Positions 23,466 through 33,541 of a DNA stretch of 50,252 nt are shown here, piece after piece. The notes beneath the pieces were generated by a model. It had not been told where the DNA came from. It was given only the letters and a program-made list of their open reading frames with translations, and did no database searches. Origin of the DNA: a virus; IMG/VR virus record IMGVR_UViG_3300036719_000885, positions 1 to 50,252 of that record. One strand, 5' to 3'. A program made the position numbers and the translations under genes. Within the stretch, counting starts at the first letter, position 1. Each line of letters begins with the position of its first letter.

Positions 23466-26400
23466 ATGCCAAACCCACGCGCCCAGAAGAATCCGACGTT
23501 CATCCCCCAGGCCCTGCAAGGCCTAGCCGACATGGGCCGCGGTGCGGTACGAGGCGCCCTGGCAGAAGGCTTGGGTACGGCAGGCGACATCACCCAGGCG
23601 CTAAGCAACATCAAGACGGCAGGCTTCATGCCAGCCATGCTTGCAAGGGGCCTACAAGGGCCTACAAGCGAAGAAATGAGCCACGCCTTACGAGGCATGA
23701 CCCCAAACCCTTTAACGCAGCCTGACCGCGCTCACACGGCCCAGATGGGCCAGACCTTCGGGTCGGTCCCTGCATCGATGGCCGGAGGGGCTGGGACCAA
23801 TGCTGCACTGCAAAAGATGGCAGGCAGGCTAAACAACATGCAGAAGGTCGAGTCCATGATGCCCAAGGCGCCCAAGCCGGTAGCCGAGGTGCTTAAGGGG
23901 CCCGAGCCCGACTTCATGCGCGTCTACTCTGGCCAGCGTATCCCGATCGAGGGCAAGTTCGACATCATGAGGGCAGATCCCCACGCCTCGATGGGCCGCG
24001 CATTTTACACGGCAGAGCTTCCCCGGTACGCCAACAAGTTCACCGGCAATCAGCCTGGAGCTAACGTCACGCCTGTCGACGTTGATCGCAACCGGATGCT
24101 GATGTTCGACAAGATGTACGACACGCCCCAGGGCCAAATGGAAGGCCTTGACTACTACGACATGCTGCGCAGGCAGGCCATGGTCAAGCCTGGGATCGGA
24201 AAGGATATGATCCGCCAAGAGATCCTCGACGCTGGCTTTGCCGGTACTCAAATGCCCAACGCAACGGGCAAGGCTTATGCAATCTACGACCCGAGCGTGG
24301 CTCAGGACATGTCTGGTCGCGGTTTCGCACGCGGCGGTCTGGTAGACGGATCGAGCAATGACGACGCAACTGGAGGTCAGGGCTGGAGGGCGGCTCCCGG
24401 CATGGCTGCTGGCGGAGTTCCCTATAAAGGTCTTAATCCCATGGCGACAGGCCTGGGCCAAATGAGACAGCAGTCCGTAGCAAGGGATGCAGCTTCGAAC
24501 CTGATGGCCCAAAACCGAGCCGCTCAGTTTGCCAACCAAGACGCGCTCCGCCTGCAACGGCAAAACCAGTTGGCAGCCGCTAAGACCGCACGCCTGAATG
24601 CCCTGGCACCCAAGCTGTCGACCTACGTCCCGCCTGCGGGATCTACGACGACCAGTCCGACGGTTACCAGCCCAACGATTACCAGCCCAGCAACCATCAC
24701 GGCAGACTCAACGACGCCGATCGTACCTACAGCTAAGCCGGACGATCCGGGTAATTACCAGGGCGGTGCTCGAGGCGGCCTCGTAAGCATGGCAGGCGGC
24801 GGTTTGGCCAAGAAGGCCGCCGAGAAGGCTTTTAGGGCTCTTCCTGGTCAGAGCTTCCAGGGCAAGACTGGCTTGAACATGGAAATGCCCAAGGACGTCG
24901 AGAAGAGAATTCTGGAGGTCACCGAGTCCGGTCTCATCCTGCCGTCCGAAGCTTTAGGCAAGCACGAAGGCAAGACACTGATGATCACCCAGGCCGATAG
25001 AACTAAAGTCGGAGAGGGCTTTCTTGGTGGTCCGGGATTCTCAGGTATTCAGCTTACCGATCCGCGTTATGCCGGTGCGACCTGGGGCGTTAAGACGCCT
25101 GGAGTGGGGCAGACCATCATAGGGTCCAATCGCCGCGTGCCTGAAGGCCAAGCGATCTGGACGACCATGCTTGGAACGCCGACGCAGCACAAGTCGAACC
25201 AGATGGTATTCGACCGCCTCTACAAGGAGTTTATGGGCGGCGTTAAGCAAGAAAAGCTCACGCCCGAACTCAAGGACACCCTGAACGCAAAGCTTGCCTC
25301 GGTGGTCGATAAGGAGGGCAAGAACCTATTCCCGGCCGACGTCGACATTACGAACCCCAGGAAGTTCCGCAAGCTTGTCGACACCTTCGACAAACGCGCA
25401 GCCGCTGCTGACGTCATGGGCGGTATCGGCGTTGGCGGTAAGAAAGGTCAGATCTTCGATTACGATCGGATCATTCAGCGCACGACAGATCCGGCGCTCT
25501 TGGAAGTGCCGACAGGTTCGCTTGGCAACCGCCTCTTCCAGCTTAGCGGCGAGATGATGGACAGGCCCGACCTTCACCCGGCCTTCCCGACCATCCTCAA
25601 AGGCGAGGATCTTGGCGTCAGCTTCATGCCTGCGCCACGAGAACTGCTAATGGAGGACTACATTAACAAGGTCCTTACCGAGAAGGGTCGTCAGCCTGGG
25701 TACATGGACTGGACTCGAGGCTATGCGCCTTCCCAGTTCCTATCCGAAGAGCTACTAACCAAGCTTCAGAAGGCTGGCTACAAGAAGGGCGGCAAGATCA
25801 AGAAGATGCAGGCAGGCGGCAAGGCCATAGTAAGCGGTCTCCAGGCCCTTGCTAAGCCTGCCAAGCAGACCATCACGTCGGCCATCGACCCCACTATGGA
25901 CATCGCAAGCAGGCTGTCCCAGCCCGATCGCGTCAACCTCCTGCCGATGCCTAGCCGGTGGTTCCTTGACCCCAAGAACAACCCGAACGTGCAAAAGCTT
26001 GTCGAGAAGGTTCTCGAGGTCAACAACATGAAGCGCTCGGACTTTTACTCGGGCGCCTTCGTGAACCCGCGTACCGGCGAGGTCATGGACAAGAAGGTCA
26101 TGCAGGACGTCGGTGTACTGATCAACCCGAATACCGGCAGGCCCATGATGAGCGCCGAGAAGGAAACAGACCTCACCATTGGCGACCGCAAGAAGGGCTC
26201 GATCACCAAGTCAAACCTCGTGCGCAAACAGCTTTACGAGACCGAAGGCGATCCAATCCTCAAGGACCTGGACTTCCTCGTGGCCATCGAGCAATCGGGC
26301 ATGGGACACAAGTACGGGCTGGCCACTGAGTACGCCACGCCTGCCGAAATGTTCAATACCATGACGGGCGACAACCCAACCCTTAGGCCGAAGAGCCAGG

Positions 26401-26564
26401 GCGATGTCTTCGGGATCGGCGACATCGTTGGGCGCATGTCCATGAAGTCGAGCAAGATGCCCCACGACGTTTACGAATCCTTACTAATCGCGCCCAAAGG
26501 CTCCGACGTCCAGGGCGTCAAGCTGAGCAAGAAGAAGGGCGGCATAGTGAAAGGGCGCAAATGA
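23466..26564 (+). CDS. Large polyvalent protein with ART-like domain
   Basis: A 1032-residue, multi-segment protein. After an Ala/Gly-rich N-terminus, residues 153-278 resemble an ADP-ribosyltransferase-type domain of the kind found in polyvalent phage proteins: VYSGQRIPIEGKFD, GRAFYTAELPRYANKF, ANVTPVDVDRN, EILDAGFAGT and AYAIYDPS. A Thr/Pro/Ser repeat (about 390-422) and two further globular regions of unknown type follow. Segments are separated by Gly-Gly motifs: FARGGLV (about 288), ARGGLVSMAGGG (about 436) and YKKGGKIKKMQAGG (about 772); the C-terminus has KKKGGIVKGRK. Like other such proteins it may travel in the capsid and act on host targets. The catalytic assignment needs structural support. 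Confidence 0.75.
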   Translation: MPNPRAQKNPTFIPQALQGLADMGRGAVRGALAEGLGTAGDITQALSNIKTAGFMPAMLARGLQGPTSEEMSHALRGMTPNPLTQPDRAHTAQMGQTFGSVPASMAGGAGTNAALQKMAGRLNNMQKVESMMPKAPKPVAEVLKGPEPDFMRVYSGQRIPIEGKFDIMRADPHASMGRAFYTAELPRYANKFTGNQPGANVTPVDVDRNRMLMFDKMYDTPQGQMEGLDYYDMLRRQAMVKPGIGKDMIRQEILDAGFAGTQMPNATGKAYAIYDPSVAQDMSGRGFARGGLVDGSSNDDATGGQGWRAAPGMAAGGVPYKGLNPMATGLGQMRQQSVARDAASNLMAQNRAAQFANQDALRLQRQNQLAAAKTARLNALAPKLSTYVPPAGSTTTSPTVTSPTITSPATITADSTTPIVPTAKPDDPGNYQGGARGGLVSMAGGGLAKKAAEKAFRALPGQSFQGKTGLNMEMPKDVEKRILEVTESGLILPSEALGKHEGKTLMITQADRTKVGEGFLGGPGFSGIQLTDPRYAGATWGVKTPGVGQTIIGSNRRVPEGQAIWTTMLGTPTQHKSNQMVFDRLYKEFMGGVKQEKLTPELKDTLNAKLASVVDKEGKNLFPADVDITNPRKFRKLVDTFDKRAAAADVMGGIGVGGKKGQIFDYDRIIQRTTDPALLEVPTGSLGNRLFQLSGEMMDRPDLHPAFPTILKGEDLGVSFMPAPRELLMEDYINKVLTEKGRQPGYMDWTRGYAPSQFLSEELLTKLQKAGYKKGGKIKKMQAGGKAIVSGLQALAKPAKQTITSAIDPTMDIASRLSQPDRVNLLPMPSRWFLDPKNNPNVQKLVEKVLEVNNMKRSDFYSGAFVNPRTGEVMDKKVMQDVGVLINPNTGRPMMSAEKETDLTIGDRKKGSITKSNLVRKQLYETEGDPILKDLDFLVAIEQSGMGHKYGLATEYATPAEMFNTMTGDNPTLRPKSQGDVFGIGDIVGRMSMKSSKMPHDVYESLLIAPKGSDVQGVKLSKKKGGIVKGRK

Positions 26565-29500
26565 AACCGATCAACCCGTTCACTGCCAACCTGCCCAAGA
26601 AGGCCGCGAAGAAGTCCAAGGGTGAACCTATTCGCATGCAGGGCGGCGGTGACGTAACCGATAAGCCTTTGCTTGCTGACGAAGCAATTGATCAAATGGC
26701 GCGTTACAACTCAAGGGATAGCGGATCGCCTTTAAGCCAATTCAACGAAGACTTAACAATCCTCCCTGAAGAGGACACTTGGAATTTATTAAAGGGTCTG
26801 GATCGCATTTACACACCAAAAATCGGCGAGTACATCGCCGATGTCCAGTCGCCAGCAGAATTGCTTGGTCGCATCAAGGATCTTGATCCTGAATATGTTG
26901 ACGCCTTGACAAGCGGTCTTTCGGAGTTGGTTAGTCAAACGCAGCCTTCAGGACCTAACAGCTTTGACTCAGTGCCTAAGTACCACGGTTCGGACCCATT
27001 AGATAAGCTTAATCGCCAAGAGATTGACGAAGCTGCGTGGCAGGTTTATGAGAACCCTGCGCTGGCCTCAACCTTTGTGAATGTGCTGCAAAACCCGCTG
27101 GCTTATACGATGACCGAATCGGCCGTTGATCAGCCAAGAGATATAAAAGCAGAGGTATGGAATGAGGAATTCCCAAAATGGAAAGAGGATTTATTAGGCG
27201 CTCCCGCTGACATTCAGCCTTTTTCGCAGCTAACAAGCAACGCGGCTGTAACAGGTGCAAACCCACTTGATTACACCCCGGGTTTAAGTGATAAAGGGCT
27301 TGGCGCAGGCTTTGCAGACCCTGGCGTCGTTGAAATGATTGACCGCTTTGATCGTAATCAAGTAGCGGCCACGCCCGAGTTAGCAGCGCTTGATCAGTCG
27401 ATCGCTTCGCAGGAAAGCAACGCTCTAAACCAAGGGCTTGCTAGGCTGATGTCTGTCGATCAAATCACCGGCGACATCGATCCAGTCCAATCGCTACGCA
27501 ACTTGCAGGCTTACGATCCTGCTTCTTTTGAAGCAACCCTTAGCACGTTGCAGGATGTTCCCAGCCTTGTACCTCAATCGGGGCTCGGCTCCCTACGGCT
27601 TGGTATGGAGCAGTTACAAGGCCTGGAGGGGGTAACGCCTGCGCAAGTCGGCGAAACCGCCAATGCTTTCGCATCCATTCTGAAGCAGCCTGAGATTGGT
27701 GGCCAAGTTCAGGACATCGCCCAGAATATTCGGAACATCACCGAAAACCAGGAGCCCGTGCAGCCCGTACAGGAAGACGAAGATCTTGGTGGCGGTTATA
27801 CGAGTCTCACGCCTCTTGTCCGGTCTAATTTCTTCGACAAGGGCCAGCAAGAGTATCGCAAGGGTGGATTGGTTCGTATGAGCAATGGTGGCGACCCCAC
27901 CCAGATGTTCAACTTCAATCCCATGGCCGCCAAGGCTGCCAAGCAAAAGCAGATGCGCGACTCCACGCCTGAGACACCACTCGGTGCGCTTAGCCGCGGC
28001 TTTGCTACGGGCTTGTTTGGTAGCACTGAAGAGCAGGTGCCTTACACCGGCAGCATCATGGAAGGTTCGCCACAGCGCCAGCAATCGCAGGCAAACCTGC
28101 GCGAGATTGGCCGCAATGTCGGCGCACTGACAGACATCGGCGGCATGGTTACGCCATTCGTTAAGCCTGCAACCCAAGCCATTACACGCGGTGCCACAGC
28201 ACTGGGCAGGACAGGCCTCGAGCAAGTCGATCGCGCCATGTTTGGCGAAGGCCCGCTTGGCAACGCTCTGAGCATGTTAGCGCCACTGAACGTCAACGCA
28301 CCTGTCAGCAAGCTTGGCTTTTACAACCCGATCGAAGAGATGGCCACCGCCTTGCAGCGCAAGCAAGGGCCAGGGCAGGCCTTCCTCAATGAGTTCACCA
28401 AGGCAGGTATCAGCAAGCAGCGCCTCGAGGATGCGGGCCTAGCTCAAAAGCTTGCTGCCGCGCCCAACGTCACGCGTGAGGAAGTTCAGGCTATGACCAA
28501 GGGCACGATGCCCGACGTCGAAGAGGTGGTCCTGAGCAGGTCTGTCATACCGCCCTACATGAAAGGGTTTGCCAACCTGCATATGCCCAACCTCGATGTC
28601 AACGATTACAGGCAGATTAATCAGTTGCGCAAGATTGCCGATGAGCGTTATAAGAAAGCTCTTGCGGAGAACGACCTCGATGCCGCCGAGTTTGCGATGA
28701 AGGCCGAAGAGGACATCAACAAGTTCAGCCGGACTCACAGCTATGGCACCAAGCCTGGGGAGCGGCTGACCGAATTTCACGATTACCAAGAACCTGGGGG
28801 CAAGAACTACCGCGAGATCCTGCTTAAAGTACCGGTTAAAAGGGTCAGCGAGGAAGAGGCGCGGGTAATCTTAAATTCTCAACCTGAAGATAAGTTAACC
28901 GATTACGACATTGAATTTGCCTCGCGTAAGGCAAATCCTGCGTTTCGATCGCCGCACTGGTCAGATCCAAACGTCATTTCTCATATCAGGATGAATGACC
29001 GTGTGGACGCTGAAGGCAAGAACGTGCTTTTCATTGAGGAGCTTCAGTCTGACTGGGCGCAAAAGGGCCGGTCTGGATTTAAGGGGCCCGAAGTCGATAA
29101 TCAATATGAAAAGCTGTCCGCAGAGATGAGCGACATACTTGATAAACAGATAGCAATGGAGGGGGGTAATGCTCCATGGTCTGATAGTGAATACGGCGCA
29201 CTGGTTGAAAAGTTGCAAGAAATTCGTGAAAAGATGATCGCTGTTAAAGATGTGCAGCGAAATGGTCCGCCGCCAGGGCCATTCGTTAAGAACACCAACG
29301 AGTGGGTTGACCTGTCCCTGAAGAACATCATCAAGCGTGCAGTCGATGAGGGCTACGACCGCGTTGCGTTCATTGACGGCCACAAGTCTTTCTTGCGCTT
29401 TCCTCAAGGTGCCGATGGCGAGTCCACCGAGGCAGGAATGCGCAAGTTCTATGACGAGATCATCCCTGGCAGGCTCAAGGCTCTGGTTGGCAAGGACAAT

Positions 29501-30736
29501 GTCCGGACTATCCCAGGCATTACGCAACAACGGCCGCTTGATGTTTCGCTACAAGGCGATCGGTACTATGTGGTCGATGCTGATACCGACATTGCGATAC
29601 CAGATCATCCTGGATTCCGAAGCCTCGAAAGGGCCGAGCAATACCTTGACGAGTTGTACAGCAAGTCAAAGTCCATGGACCAGATCGGGTTCGACATCAC
29701 CCCCGAGATCCGTGAGAAATTTAGCCAGCCCATCCCGTATAAACATGGAGGGGTGGTGAAAATGGCGGCAGGCGGTGCAAAGAAGCTCAAGCGTGCGGCC
29801 GAGGCTATCGCCAAGTTTCAAGACCCCCAGGCCACCAAGATCCAGGAGTGGCAGTGGAGGCCCCTGGCCGAGGTTAACAAGCAGCTTAATCTTGCCGAGG
29901 TTCCGGATTACATCCAGCGTGGGTACGGAGACTTTATGATTGAGCAGGGCAAGCGGGCCGCTGCCGGTAACCTCGGAGTCCGGGACCTGATTAAGGCCTA
30001 CGGTATTACGCAGTCGAGCATTGGCCGCGGCGGTCTATCCCATGACACGGCAACCAAGGCAGGCTTGAAGGTACCGAAGACCGAAGGGCTGGTAAGGCCG
30101 GAGGGCGCCTTCGCTGAATGGCTGGGCTCCAAGCAGGGGCAGAAGTTCCTCGACGACGCCGAGAAGGGCGTGGTCAACGAGAAAGCCCTGGACGACATTC
30201 GGGCCAAGTTCGCACCCTTCGGCAAAGCCAACCAGCTTACCGAGCAGCTTCGGTATGGCGTCAACAACATGTCGACCCTGGTCCCGCAAATGCAGCAGGC
30301 GCTTGTCGGATCGGCTGATGAGTACCGCGACTGGGCCGAAAGCATTAAGGGCATAGCAGGCGCTAAAAGCGGCTTTATAGGCTCGATGCTGGGTCGTGGA
30401 GACTTACCTACCCTGGACGCAAGACAGCTTAACCTGCACTCCCTGGAGAGCCCTGTAGCCCCCCAGACGATGATGCAAAGGGGTAAGGGGCTGGGCGCTC
30501 GTGAGGCGGTCGATCGCTTGGCGGCTAGGCAGTCTGCACTTGGCCTTGATATTGATCCATCGCTTGACCCGTATTACCAGCACCTAGCGCACCACGCGGT
30601 CTGGGATAAAGTAGCCGACGAGAAGACGACCCACGAAGATCTTATGAGGGCGTTGCGTGGCTACAAAGAGGGCGGAGAGCCCGATACCGACGCTATGCGT
30701 CTTGAAATGATGAGGAAATCATGGCGATCGAAATGA
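26561..30736 (+). CDS. Very large polyvalent protein
   Basis: A 1391-residue protein with an ATGA overlap start. The N-terminal 400 residues are Gln/Asp-rich and mostly helical. EYRKGGLVRMSNGGD (about 431) marks a border. Residues about 799-940 contain HWSDPNVISHIRMNDR, VLFIEELQSDWAQKGR and a final AVDEGYDRVAFIDG, which I recognise from large polyvalent or N4-like phage proteins, where the domain is uncharacterised. PYKHGGVVKMAAGG (about 1059) marks another border before a helical C-terminal region ending YKEGGEPD. The 3' end overlaps the portal gene by 16 bases. Capsid packaging with the portal is inferred from position. Confidence 0.75.
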   Translation: MKPINPFTANLPKKAAKKSKGEPIRMQGGGDVTDKPLLADEAIDQMARYNSRDSGSPLSQFNEDLTILPEEDTWNLLKGLDRIYTPKIGEYIADVQSPAELLGRIKDLDPEYVDALTSGLSELVSQTQPSGPNSFDSVPKYHGSDPLDKLNRQEIDEAAWQVYENPALASTFVNVLQNPLAYTMTESAVDQPRDIKAEVWNEEFPKWKEDLLGAPADIQPFSQLTSNAAVTGANPLDYTPGLSDKGLGAGFADPGVVEMIDRFDRNQVAATPELAALDQSIASQESNALNQGLARLMSVDQITGDIDPVQSLRNLQAYDPASFEATLSTLQDVPSLVPQSGLGSLRLGMEQLQGLEGVTPAQVGETANAFASILKQPEIGGQVQDIAQNIRNITENQEPVQPVQEDEDLGGGYTSLTPLVRSNFFDKGQQEYRKGGLVRMSNGGDPTQMFNFNPMAAKAAKQKQMRDSTPETPLGALSRGFATGLFGSTEEQVPYTGSIMEGSPQRQQSQANLREIGRNVGALTDIGGMVTPFVKPATQAITRGATALGRTGLEQVDRAMFGEGPLGNALSMLAPLNVNAPVSKLGFYNPIEEMATALQRKQGPGQAFLNEFTKAGISKQRLEDAGLAQKLAAAPNVTREEVQAMTKGTMPDVEEVVLSRSVIPPYMKGFANLHMPNLDVNDYRQINQLRKIADERYKKALAENDLDAAEFAMKAEEDINKFSRTHSYGTKPGERLTEFHDYQEPGGKNYREILLKVPVKRVSEEEARVILNSQPEDKLTDYDIEFASRKANPAFRSPHWSDPNVISHIRMNDRVDAEGKNVLFIEELQSDWAQKGRSGFKGPEVDNQYEKLSAEMSDILDKQIAMEGGNAPWSDSEYGALVEKLQEIREKMIAVKDVQRNGPPPGPFVKNTNEWVDLSLKNIIKRAVDEGYDRVAFIDGHKSFLRFPQGADGESTEAGMRKFYDEIIPGRLKALVGKDNVRTIPGITQQRPLDVSLQGDRYYVVDADTDIAIPDHPGFRSLERAEQYLDELYSKSKSMDQIGFDITPEIREKFSQPIPYKHGGVVKMAAGGAKKLKRAAEAIAKFQDPQATKIQEWQWRPLAEVNKQLNLAEVPDYIQRGYGDFMIEQGKRAAAGNLGVRDLIKAYGITQSSIGRGGLSHDTATKAGLKVPKTEGLVRPEGAFAEWLGSKQGQKFLDDAEKGVVNEKALDDIRAKFAPFGKANQLTEQLRYGVNNMSTLVPQMQQALVGSADEYRDWAESIKGIAGAKSGFIGSMLGRGDLPTLDARQLNLHSLESPVAPQTMMQRGKGLGAREAVDRLAARQSALGLDIDPSLDPYYQHLAHHAVWDKVADEKTTHEDLMRALRGYKEGGEPDTDAMRLEMMRKSWRSK

Positions 30737-33204
30737 ATCTACCCCTTGAGGAAAGCCCCGAGGGCGACGAGACGATCTACAAGCTATTTGACGAGAAGCC
30801 CGACGTCGAAGAACTCGAGGACGGGTCGGCTGTTGTCCGCATGACCGAGAACGACGGGCCCGAAGAAGATCCGCAGTTCTATGAAAACCTTGCAGCCAAG
30901 ATCGATCCAAACACCCTGGACGACCTCGCTCTGAAGTACCTCGAGCTATTCGAGAAAGACATGGAGGCTCGTAAGGAGCGCGATAAGCAGTACGAGGAAG
31001 GCTTAAAGCGGTCAGGTCTTGGTAATGAGGCTCCAGGCGGTGCAACCTTCCAGGGCGCATCCAAGGCTGTACACCCAGTAATTGCCGAAGCCTGCGTGGA
31101 TTTTGCCAGCCGGTGCATGAAAGAGATCATGCCGCCTGATGGCCCTGTAGGCACAAAAATCCTTGGCGATGTTACCGAGCAAAAGCAGGATGTTGCCGAG
31201 CGTAAGCGCGACTTCATGAACTGGCAGTGTACCGAGCAGATCGAAGAGCTTCGCGATGAACTCGAGCAGCTTGCTACTCAGCTACCACTCGGTGGCAGCC
31301 AGTACCTGAAACTTTGGTATGACGAGCAAAAGAAGCGCCCCTGCGCCGAGTTCGTGCCTATCGATAAGATCCTGCTGCCCTTCTCCGCGCCAAGCTTTTA
31401 CACCGCCCAGCGTTGTACCGAAATGCAGGACATATCCGAGGAGGAGTTCAACCGCCGGATCGCTGCAAACCTTTACCTGGACGTTACCTATACCCGCGCC
31501 AGTATGGAGCCCGAGCCAACGGCCGCGCAAAAGGCTAACGAGAAAATCGAGGGCAAGAAGTCGACCAGCGAGAACATCGACGGTGAGCGCCGCGTCTTCC
31601 ATTCCTACGTCAACCTCACGATCGATGATGACGAAAAGTCGAATGGCGACCTTGCTCCTTACATCCTGATGATCGACGAGCAGTCCCGGCAGGTGGTCGG
31701 CCTTTACCGTAACTGGGAAGAGGGCGACGAGCAGATGCAAAAGCTCGACTGGCTCATCGAGTTCAAATTTATCCCTTGGCGCGGTGCTTATGCGATCGGT
31801 TTGCCCCAGTTGATTGGAGGCTTGTCTGCGGCCCTTACAGGGGCCCTGAGAGCCCTTTTAGACTCTGCCCATATCAATAACTCACCGACCATGCTCAAGC
31901 TCAAGGGAGCCCGTATAACAGGCCAGAGCGTGCAGGTTGAGCCGACCCAGGTTGCCGAGATCGAGGGAGCCCCAGGCGTTGACGATATTAAGAAGATCGC
32001 CATGCCCTTCCCCTTCAATCCGCCGTCGCCCGTGCTCTTCGAGTTGCTGGGCTGGATTACCAACGCGGCCAAGGGCGTCGTAACAACGAGCGAAGAGAAG
32101 ATCGCTGACATATCCAACAACGCACCGGTTGGAACCACCCAGGCTTTGATCGAGCAGGGCGCCGCGGTTTACTCCAGCATTCACATGAGACTGCACAAGT
32201 CCATGCGCAAGATGCTGATGGTCCTTGGCAGGATCAATCGCTGGTGGCTCGAGGATATGCGCAAGGGCGATATGGTCGAGGACCTCGTCATTGGCCGCCA
32301 GGACTTTGACCGCAACACCGACATCGTCCCCGTCTCTGATCCGCATATCTTCAGCGAGACCCAACGCTTTGCCCAAAACCAAGCCCTGGCTGCACTCGCT
32401 AAGGACAATCCCGACTTATTTGATCGCCGGGAGGTCATGAAGCGGATCTTGAAGCAGATGAAGGTGCCCGAGATCAATCAGGTCCTGCCGGATGTCCGCG
32501 AAGTCAAGGAGATGAACCCTGCGCTCGAGAACGTGGCCATGTCCCTTGGGCAGCCGGTCGCAGCCTTCCCGAACCAGGACCATATCGCGCACTTGCAGAC
32601 GCACTTGGCCTACGCTATGGACCCTGTCTACGGCATGAACCCAATCATCGGACAGAAGTTCGTACCGGCCATGCTTGAACACGCCAAGCAGCACTTAACG
32701 CTCTGGTACCTCAAACGGATGAGCGAGTACATCAACGCCACCGAGGTCAAGGACATGGATACCCTGAAGGTCACGCCGATCTTCGAGGAGGCCCAGCAAC
32801 TCATGTCCGCGGTTGCAAGGCACGTCCATATCGACTCGGCCGAGACCTTCGAGCCGATGATGCCGATCCTCCAGCAGCTTATGCAGATCGCGCAGCAAAT
32901 GCAGCCCAAGCCACCGGTACCGCCGGAGGTCGAGGCCCTTGTTCAGACTTCGGTGGCAGAGACCCAGCGCCGAGCCCAAAAGGATCAGGGCGAACTCATG
33001 CTGAAGAAGGAAAAGCAAGATACCGACGTGGCGCAAAACGCCCAGAAGATCCAGGCCGACATCGCAATGAACGTCGAGGATAACCTTACCCGCCAGCAGA
33101 TCGAGGCGGCAAAAATTGCCGGTGAGAACGCAGCACTCACCCAAGAGCAAGAGCGCACCGCTATGGCCGCGCAAGAGGCTGCACAACGAACCTTTGGAGT
33201 TTGA
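30721..33204 (+). CDS. Portal protein
   Basis: An 827-residue protein, a size typical of P22-type portals. The acidic N-terminus is followed by the conserved body: FQGASKAVHPVIAEACVDFA, QLPLGGSQYLKLWYDE, VGLYRNW, FKFIPWRGAYAIGLPQLIGG and the crown-like helical C-terminal part, very Gln/Ala-rich from about residue 720. The dodecameric portal ring sits at one capsid vertex and is the channel for DNA and the seat for adaptor proteins. Gene order before scaffold and capsid fits. Confidence 0.9.
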   Translation: MAIEMNLPLEESPEGDETIYKLFDEKPDVEELEDGSAVVRMTENDGPEEDPQFYENLAAKIDPNTLDDLALKYLELFEKDMEARKERDKQYEEGLKRSGLGNEAPGGATFQGASKAVHPVIAEACVDFASRCMKEIMPPDGPVGTKILGDVTEQKQDVAERKRDFMNWQCTEQIEELRDELEQLATQLPLGGSQYLKLWYDEQKKRPCAEFVPIDKILLPFSAPSFYTAQRCTEMQDISEEEFNRRIAANLYLDVTYTRASMEPEPTAAQKANEKIEGKKSTSENIDGERRVFHSYVNLTIDDDEKSNGDLAPYILMIDEQSRQVVGLYRNWEEGDEQMQKLDWLIEFKFIPWRGAYAIGLPQLIGGLSAALTGALRALLDSAHINNSPTMLKLKGARITGQSVQVEPTQVAEIEGAPGVDDIKKIAMPFPFNPPSPVLFELLGWITNAAKGVVTTSEEKIADISNNAPVGTTQALIEQGAAVYSSIHMRLHKSMRKMLMVLGRINRWWLEDMRKGDMVEDLVIGRQDFDRNTDIVPVSDPHIFSETQRFAQNQALAALAKDNPDLFDRREVMKRILKQMKVPEINQVLPDVREVKEMNPALENVAMSLGQPVAAFPNQDHIAHLQTHLAYAMDPVYGMNPIIGQKFVPAMLEHAKQHLTLWYLKRMSEYINATEVKDMDTLKVTPIFEEAQQLMSAVARHVHIDSAETFEPMMPILQQLMQIAQQMQPKPPVPPEVEALVQTSVAETQRRAQKDQGELMLKKEKQDTDVAQNAQKIQADIAMNVEDNLTRQQIEAAKIAGENAALTQEQERTAMAAQEAAQRTFGV

Positions 33205-33206
33205 AA

Positions 33207-33362
33207 ATGAGCGAAGCAATCAACATGCACAAGCGTCTTGCCATGGGCGAAAAGCTGACCGGCCAAAAGCTTAAGAACGGCGGCCGTCCTATGCCCAACA
33301 AGAAAAAGGATGAGTCGCCCAACCTGCGCCCCTACGAGAAGGAAGCACTTAAGCGCAAATGA
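33207..33362 (+). CDS. 51-residue basic protein with KNGG motif
   Basis: ATG three bases after the portal stop; it ends in an ATGA overlap. The peptide (MSEAINMHKRLAMGEKLTGQ, then KLKNGGRPMPNKKKDESP) is strongly basic and contains the recurring K-x-G-G motif seen in other late proteins. Its function is unknown, perhaps a capsid-associated or scaffold partner. Confidence 0.6.
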   Translation: MSEAINMHKRLAMGEKLTGQKLKNGGRPMPNKKKDESPNLRPYEKEALKRK

Positions 33363-33541
33363 ACGACTTTTCTCAGCTTATCGGGATCATCAAGGGGTTG
33401 CAGGCTGATATTGCAACCTCCTTGGCGAACGGTAATGCCAACAGTTACGAGGTGTATCAGCGCCTCGTAGGTGAATACCGAGGGCTTGAACAAGCTCTGA
33501 AGGCTATCGACCAACTTTTAACGGAGGATCAGTATGACTAA
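33359..33541 (+). CDS. 60-residue helical protein
   Basis: ATGA overlap start. A small acidic helical protein (FSQLIGIIKGLQADIATSLA, then VYQRLVGEYRGLEQALKAID) that could form a coiled coil. Late-gene position between portal and co-chaperonin. Function is unknown. Confidence 0.65.
   Translation: MNDFSQLIGIIKGLQADIATSLANGNANSYEVYQRLVGEYRGLEQALKAIDQLLTEDQYD

Noticed and set aside
27614-28225. 203-codon minus-strand frame
   Set aside because: Antisense shadow of the 1391-residue gene with no RBS or family motif.
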